Assembly: GCA_947629735.1 (NCBI GenBank)
Contig: CANREX010000011.1
Coordinates: 1 to 19,015, forward strand
Length of the DNA stretch: 19,015 nucleotides
DNA from: an uncultured Clostridia bacterium
Lineage (GTDB): Bacteria > Bacillota > Clostridia > Christensenellales > Borkfalkiaceae
Reading direction: 5' to 3'
Shown here in pieces: positions 17,201-19,015 of this stretch. The notes beneath the pieces were generated by a model. The model worked only from the letters and a program-made list of their open reading frames with translations, searched no databases and had not been told where the DNA came from. Numbering within the stretch: the first letter of the stretch is position 1; the number at the start of each line of letters is the position of its first letter. A program made the position numbers and the translations under genes.

Positions 17201-18767
17201 AGCCAACGCGGCGTTCTTGCTCAACACCTCGCTCAAAACGGTAAATATCCCCGAGAGCGGGACGTTGATAGAGCCGAACGCGTTCTACGGCGCGGATATA
17301 CAAGGCTCGCTCGACCTTTCCAACGTGGAAGTTATCGGCGCGATGGCGTTCGAGAACAACAATCTGACGTCCGTCAAGCTCAAAGACGGCGCTCTTGTCG
17401 GCGACTATGCGTTTGCTTACAACACCTCGCTTGCGACGGTCGATAACCTCGATAAGGCGGTATATATCGGCGCATATTCGTTCGCGGAGTCGGCGCTTGA
17501 AAGCGTGACGCTCGCCGCGGCGGAGGAGATAGGCGACTTCGCGTTTGCCAACTCAAAGGTTACGCAAGTATCCTTCGGCGACGCGCGCGCACTGCAAGTC
17601 ATGGGCGAAAACCCCTTCTACGGCTGCAATATAGAGACGTTCGCCAAGACGCAGGAGATAAAGTTCGACGACGGAAGGGTGATAGGCACCGAGCAGATCA
17701 AGACTTACGAAATTTCCGATAACGTCCAAATCATAGACGACGTCATCTATCAGAAGATAGGCACGGGTCTGGAATTGGTATGCTACCCGATGGGCAAGCA
17801 GGACTTCACCTACACGGTAGTGGACGGCACGGCGAGGATAAGCGACTGCGCGTTTGCGGGCGCACCCTTGAAAGCGGTCACGATAGCTTCCACCGTAAAA
17901 TCGGTGGGCGACAAGGCGTTCTACGAGTGTGAAAACCTCACTACGGTAGTATTTTGCAGCTACTATGCGCCCATTCTCGAAGAGAGGTACGACGAGGCGT
18001 ATTACGTATCTTCCGCCAACCTTCCTTTGACGGGAAATTACGCCGGCTACGAAGGTTTGGGCATAAGCAAATACTATATGTGGACGCTTTCCAGCTCAAA
18101 TAATTATTATTTCGGCGCGAATTTCGTTGACTATATAGGTCATATAAGCGATAATATTGTTATAGTCAGACCCGCCAACGGTCAGAATTACGATACGTTC
18201 ATAATGTCGCAGTACTTCGGCACAGTAGTGCAGGGCGCGTTTGCGGCGACGGACGAAACGCTGCGCGTAATGGCGCTCATCGACGCGATTCCCGAAAGGA
18301 TAACCCTTGCGGACGAAGCTGCGATAACGGCGGCGCGCGCGGCTTACGATACGGGCGTAATCACGGACGACCAGAAAGCTCTGGTGACCAACTACACCAA
18401 GCTCACCTCGGCGGAAGCTACGCTTAAATTCCTGAAAGACCGCGAAAGCTCGGGCGGAACGGAAGAGGAAAATCCTCCCGAAACCAATAATAACGGCAAC
18501 GGCTTGGGCTTGTATATCGGGCTTATAATAGCGGGCTGCGCGCTCGTCGCGATATGCGCGTACGTTGTCGCAACCGCAGTTATTAAAAAGAAGAAAGCCG
18601 AAAAATTCGCTCAGGCGTCGGAAGTCGATAACGCGGAAGCCGAAAGTTCGGAATCGGATAATGCGTACGTCAACCGGACCGAACAAGCGGAAGAAGAACA
18701 AGACGGCGAAAGCGCGGAAGAACAAACAACCGAAGACGGCAACGGCGACGACGCCGATAAAGATTGA
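11226..18767 (+). CDS. membrane-anchored subtilisin-family (S8) protease with Ig-like and BspA-type leucine-rich repeats
   Basis: A 2513-residue cell-envelope protease. The N-terminus is a signal peptide ending in VAFA (about residue 28). Residues 75-182 resemble an I9-type inhibitor propeptide. The S8 domain has all catalytic residues: Asp214 in VLDTGCDY, His289 in HGTHVAG, oxyanion Asn385 in AAGND, and Ser615 in SGTSMAAP. A PA insert (about 450-565, with KIVLVKRG and GAAGIIIYNN) and a following Fn3-like domain (725-855, ending AFYGDW) place it near lactocepin/C5a-peptidase enzymes. Two Big_2-like Ig domains follow (1182-1262 and 1315-1390), then about 28 leucine-rich units with IGxYAF cores (1400-2245), an alpha-helical segment (2342-2405), a transmembrane helix (2428-2453), a KKKK stop signal and an acidic cytoplasmic tail with about 20 Asp/Glu. 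There is no LPXTG. It probably cleaves external proteins while the repeats bind a target. AAAGGAA precedes the ATG by 5 bases. The protease assignment is firm; the substrate is unknown. Confidence 0.93.
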   Translation: MAKLRKSAIGMTAVLSAGFFAASTVAFAFKGDETANVTADGGRIQQVDGLVDNRTEEYFDGNVVYRLPEEVADDQDISVIISMSTDSVMDVYNDSPFGGTFSGFLKTEAARVAADKVEMERNNLIKTLRSSGIKYTLGEKYDTLLSGFEVTVKASDFDAVNALFEGESQVIVGEVYYPAETQVVTNEVDVYETGIFDSSECDYQGDKVVVAVLDTGCDYTHTAFAIDPPEEAEGFSAAEIATKVRTTSLRASEFTPGLTGNDVYVSKKIPYAYDYADKDPDVAPINEEHGTHVAGIIAGKDDEITGVAPNAQLAIMKVFSDSSEGAKTSWILAALEDSVKLGVDVINMSLGGTCGFSREIDDVRKNEIYDSIEEAGISLIVAAGNDYNSTFGSTKNGNLGLTSNPDSGTVGSPSTYGASLSVASVDGVKTPYIKYLDDIIYFKEATTSSVEQKDFVDDILKTVGAENSYDFDYVTIPGVGRSSDYMETGDFYHNKIVLVKRGDTTFEDKVRVALMEKGAAGIIIYNNVSGSISMSVGKDIGAVCSITQDEGEKLAAAGTGTLHISREQVAGPFMSDFSSWGPTSDLKIKPEITAHGGEIYSCVPGQRYDRLSGTSMAAPNQAGATALVRDYVKSGLNSDGTKIFGDLTPQEVTTRVNQLMMSTADIVYNKNGLAYSVRKQGSGLMNIMSSINSASYITTYEKDADGNTVAMDKTKIELGDDKQKKGVYEMTFDVNNVSKQTVSYDIGSIVMTEGVSTTYTSHGETTVTEDGYLFDDAVLEITGVTGGSCEGKNVSVGAGGTAKVSVKITLSAADKEYLDKSFENGMYVEGFITLTAAQGTGVNLSVPMLAFYGDWTQAPIFDEEYYDTNKDEVNDGIDEADKLMEDAYATRVLGGLYTDYIGTLGSYYFIQDPNATQIAADKGKIAISNKEGTSYATLNRIRSVNAGLLRNCREVDITITEDATGRVVFSRQENNQTKSFSRGSNIYASSVDVDFGALEYDLKNNTKYTVTLDAYIDYGDKADQKNKRGTFTFPLFIDFEAPLVTGVVYRTEYDRTTKKTKLFADISVYDNHYSQAVSLGYATESEDPRYMVALNSFGKYYTPVYSGFNSTSTVTVELTDYVPLIKQSCGIKYESDGSATLVRNNNSFIVTCYDYAMNCASYEISLPDEFAAMYFERDGEKTEEIKLSPNETLDLTSVLKVYPADSWVQTLDFVSSNPDVASVINQTLVAKKSGETTITARGNDKDGNAVSASVKITVLSEDDEGYVGGYSIPQVNRFTLTSYHTNKAYYSVSNKEREIGLTGYDNDFGNSYSLSMFPSESVTVKYSLDSYFPEATSVVYSVGNSRVATVDDTGTIVAQAEGTTIVTVSVRYEGKPTLYSERINITVKDPFTTNSIYLMSYKGLGGTVTIPDDRGITEIYSYAFSNYEYVDKDTSAGDVIDEEDPLYIKQMYIGEDTIKKVIIPEGVETIQQYAFANLTALEEVVLPSSLKKIGVGAFLGCTKLSKVNLGEVQFINSDAFRNCAFQEVDLSSVVAIGNYTFANNKLKSLTLPASSQSLGEGAFSGNADMTNLEFKAAKIKIAPYVFADCSKLIRVSINTPVLAAYAFSGCTRLESVTLGRDVAVIGEYAFAKTAVKQFTINRNNTVFKTENNGADIYEGEKLVLRAPAADSARGTVTITATEIEAGAFAGNTNMTRVIAQNAVKVGEYAFAGCTNLVVLTMPNLTEIGAYAFYNTKIEQTPDLSKVTSIGNYAFARTDVRQVTLPDKIEVGEGAFYNCTSLTSVTIGDDAKIGLGAFANPIADLTYESTDDTTVFNYYYTRYTYDIKNEATGEVESRITFYKYNISEISQSKLAEVSIGANADIGSNAFAGNVKLATLTLGDGATIGEAAFYNAVSLKSVDLSAVKSIGAIAFSGNVAYDYYAVTRGTRTVYSRARNFFYRDGNFYVSSYVNSYFAPEIEEADLSSASEVGAYAFAYNSKLASVKLGSLETIANAAFLLNTSLKTVNIPESGTLIEPNAFYGADIQGSLDLSNVEVIGAMAFENNNLTSVKLKDGALVGDYAFAYNTSLATVDNLDKAVYIGAYSFAESALESVTLAAAEEIGDFAFANSKVTQVSFGDARALQVMGENPFYGCNIETFAKTQEIKFDDGRVIGTEQIKTYEISDNVQIIDDVIYQKIGTGLELVCYPMGKQDFTYTVVDGTARISDCAFAGAPLKAVTIASTVKSVGDKAFYECENLTTVVFCSYYAPILEERYDEAYYVSSANLPLTGNYAGYEGLGISKYYMWTLSSSNNYYFGANFVDYIGHISDNIVIVRPANGQNYDTFIMSQYFGTVVQGAFAATDETLRVMALIDAIPERITLADEAAITAARAAYDTGVITDDQKALVTNYTKLTSAEATLKFLKDRESSGGTEEENPPETNNNGNGLGLYIGLIIAGCALVAICAYVVATAVIKKKKAEKFAQASEVDNAEAESSESDNAYVNRTEQAEEEQDGESAEEQTTEDGNGDDADKD

Positions 18768-18775
18768 CAGGTCAA
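18764..18775 (+). repeat. TTGAC-N2-GTCAA palindrome at the protease/lipoprotein junction
   Basis: TTGACAGGTCAA overlaps the protease stop codon and ends one base before the next ATG; with flanking bases the arms extend to ATTGAC/GTCAAT. The same form (TTGACACGTCAA) overlaps the -35 box at 5786-5797. The AGG inside it is the only ribosome binding site candidate for the next gene. It could be a shared operator or chance. Confidence 0.4.
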
Positions 18776-18776
18776 T

Positions 18777-19015
18777 ATGTTTAAGAAGTTAAAATTTATT
18801 TTGGGAATATTGTGCGTGATCGCGCTCTGCACGGGGCTTGCGGCATGTAAAAAGACGGACGAACTCGATAAATACGACGTCCTCGTCTATTACGACGCAA
18901 ACGGCGGCGAATTCCTCGGCAAGGACAACGTCACAATAGTGGACGGCTTCGATTACGACAACTTCGAGGCGGAAGCGGACGGGACGTACGCGTTCAAACT
19001 GCTTGAACCCACCTC
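18777..19015 (+). CDS. InlB-repeat lipoprotein, 3' end outside window
   Basis: The first 79 codons of a gene that runs off the window. The protein begins MFKKLKFILGILCVIALC, a lipoprotein signal peptide, and has a clean lipobox LAAC with lipid-bearing Cys24. Next comes a charged linker and then YDVLVYYDANGGEFLG, the usual opening strand and turn of an InlB B-repeat/Listeria-Bacteroides repeat. Beyond that the domain make-up is unseen. The ATG lies 9 bases after the protease stop, with only AGG (18769-18771) as ribosome binding site, so it is probably translated from the same transcript as the protease. It resembles the first lipoprotein of the locus in signal peptide and N-terminal module and may be a shorter or equally large relative. 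A surface role is inferred. Confidence 0.85.
   Translation, partial: MFKKLKFILGILCVIALCTGLAACKKTDELDKYDVLVYYDANGGEFLGKDNVTIVDGFDYDNFEAEADGTYAFKLLEPT

Noticed and set aside
15400..17960. Repeated DNA words in the leucine-rich region that look like a tandem or CRISPR-like array
   Set aside because: The period follows the 20-23 residue protein repeat and stays in frame; it is coding repetition, not a separate DNA repeat element.

Overview
The window looks like a piece of chromosome from an anaerobic, gut-type member of the Clostridia (Bacillota). The grounds are an Rrf2/NifS/NifU iron-sulfur set, sigma-A type promoters with perfect hexamers, AGGAG-type ribosome binding sites, AT-rich spacers between GC-richer genes, and very large surface proteins with InlB-type and BspA-type repeats. 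A Christensenellales/Borkfalkiaceae-like lineage would fit, but that placement is an inference. All genes seen are on the + strand. There are no tRNAs, rRNAs, insertion sequences, CRISPR arrays or phage genes.

Bases 1-3165 hold the 3' part of a glycogen branching enzyme gene (glgB) with an unusual Lys/Ala-rich C-terminal tail, then quinolinate synthase (nadA), then an Rrf2-family regulator with the three cysteines of an IscR-like iron-sulfur sensor. Bases 3370-5253 hold an iron-sulfur assembly unit: a consensus promoter flanked by two matching 25-bp dyads, a NifS/IscS cysteine desulfurase and a NifU/IscU scaffold. The simplest reading is that the Rrf2 protein binds the dyads and adjusts nifS-nifU to iron-sulfur demand. 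NadA, itself a 4Fe-4S enzyme, is a plausible client.

Bases 5254-5888 are a long non-coding spacer. It contains short direct repeats, hairpins, a likely intrinsic terminator, and then a second consensus promoter with an overlapping palindrome.

From 5889 to the end lies a surface-protein locus. It consists of a 1702-residue lipoprotein (InlB-like N-terminus, then a long stretch of degenerate DGYG-type beta repeats), a 2513-residue membrane-anchored subtilisin-family protease that also carries two Ig-like domains and about 28 BspA-type leucine-rich repeats, and the start of a third gene for another lipoprotein. The spacing between the last two genes (9 bases) indicates an operon. The shared envelope location and size suggest a joint role in adhesion to, or processing of, host or dietary protein, but no substrate can be read from the sequence. 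This locus is the best candidate here for something undescribed.
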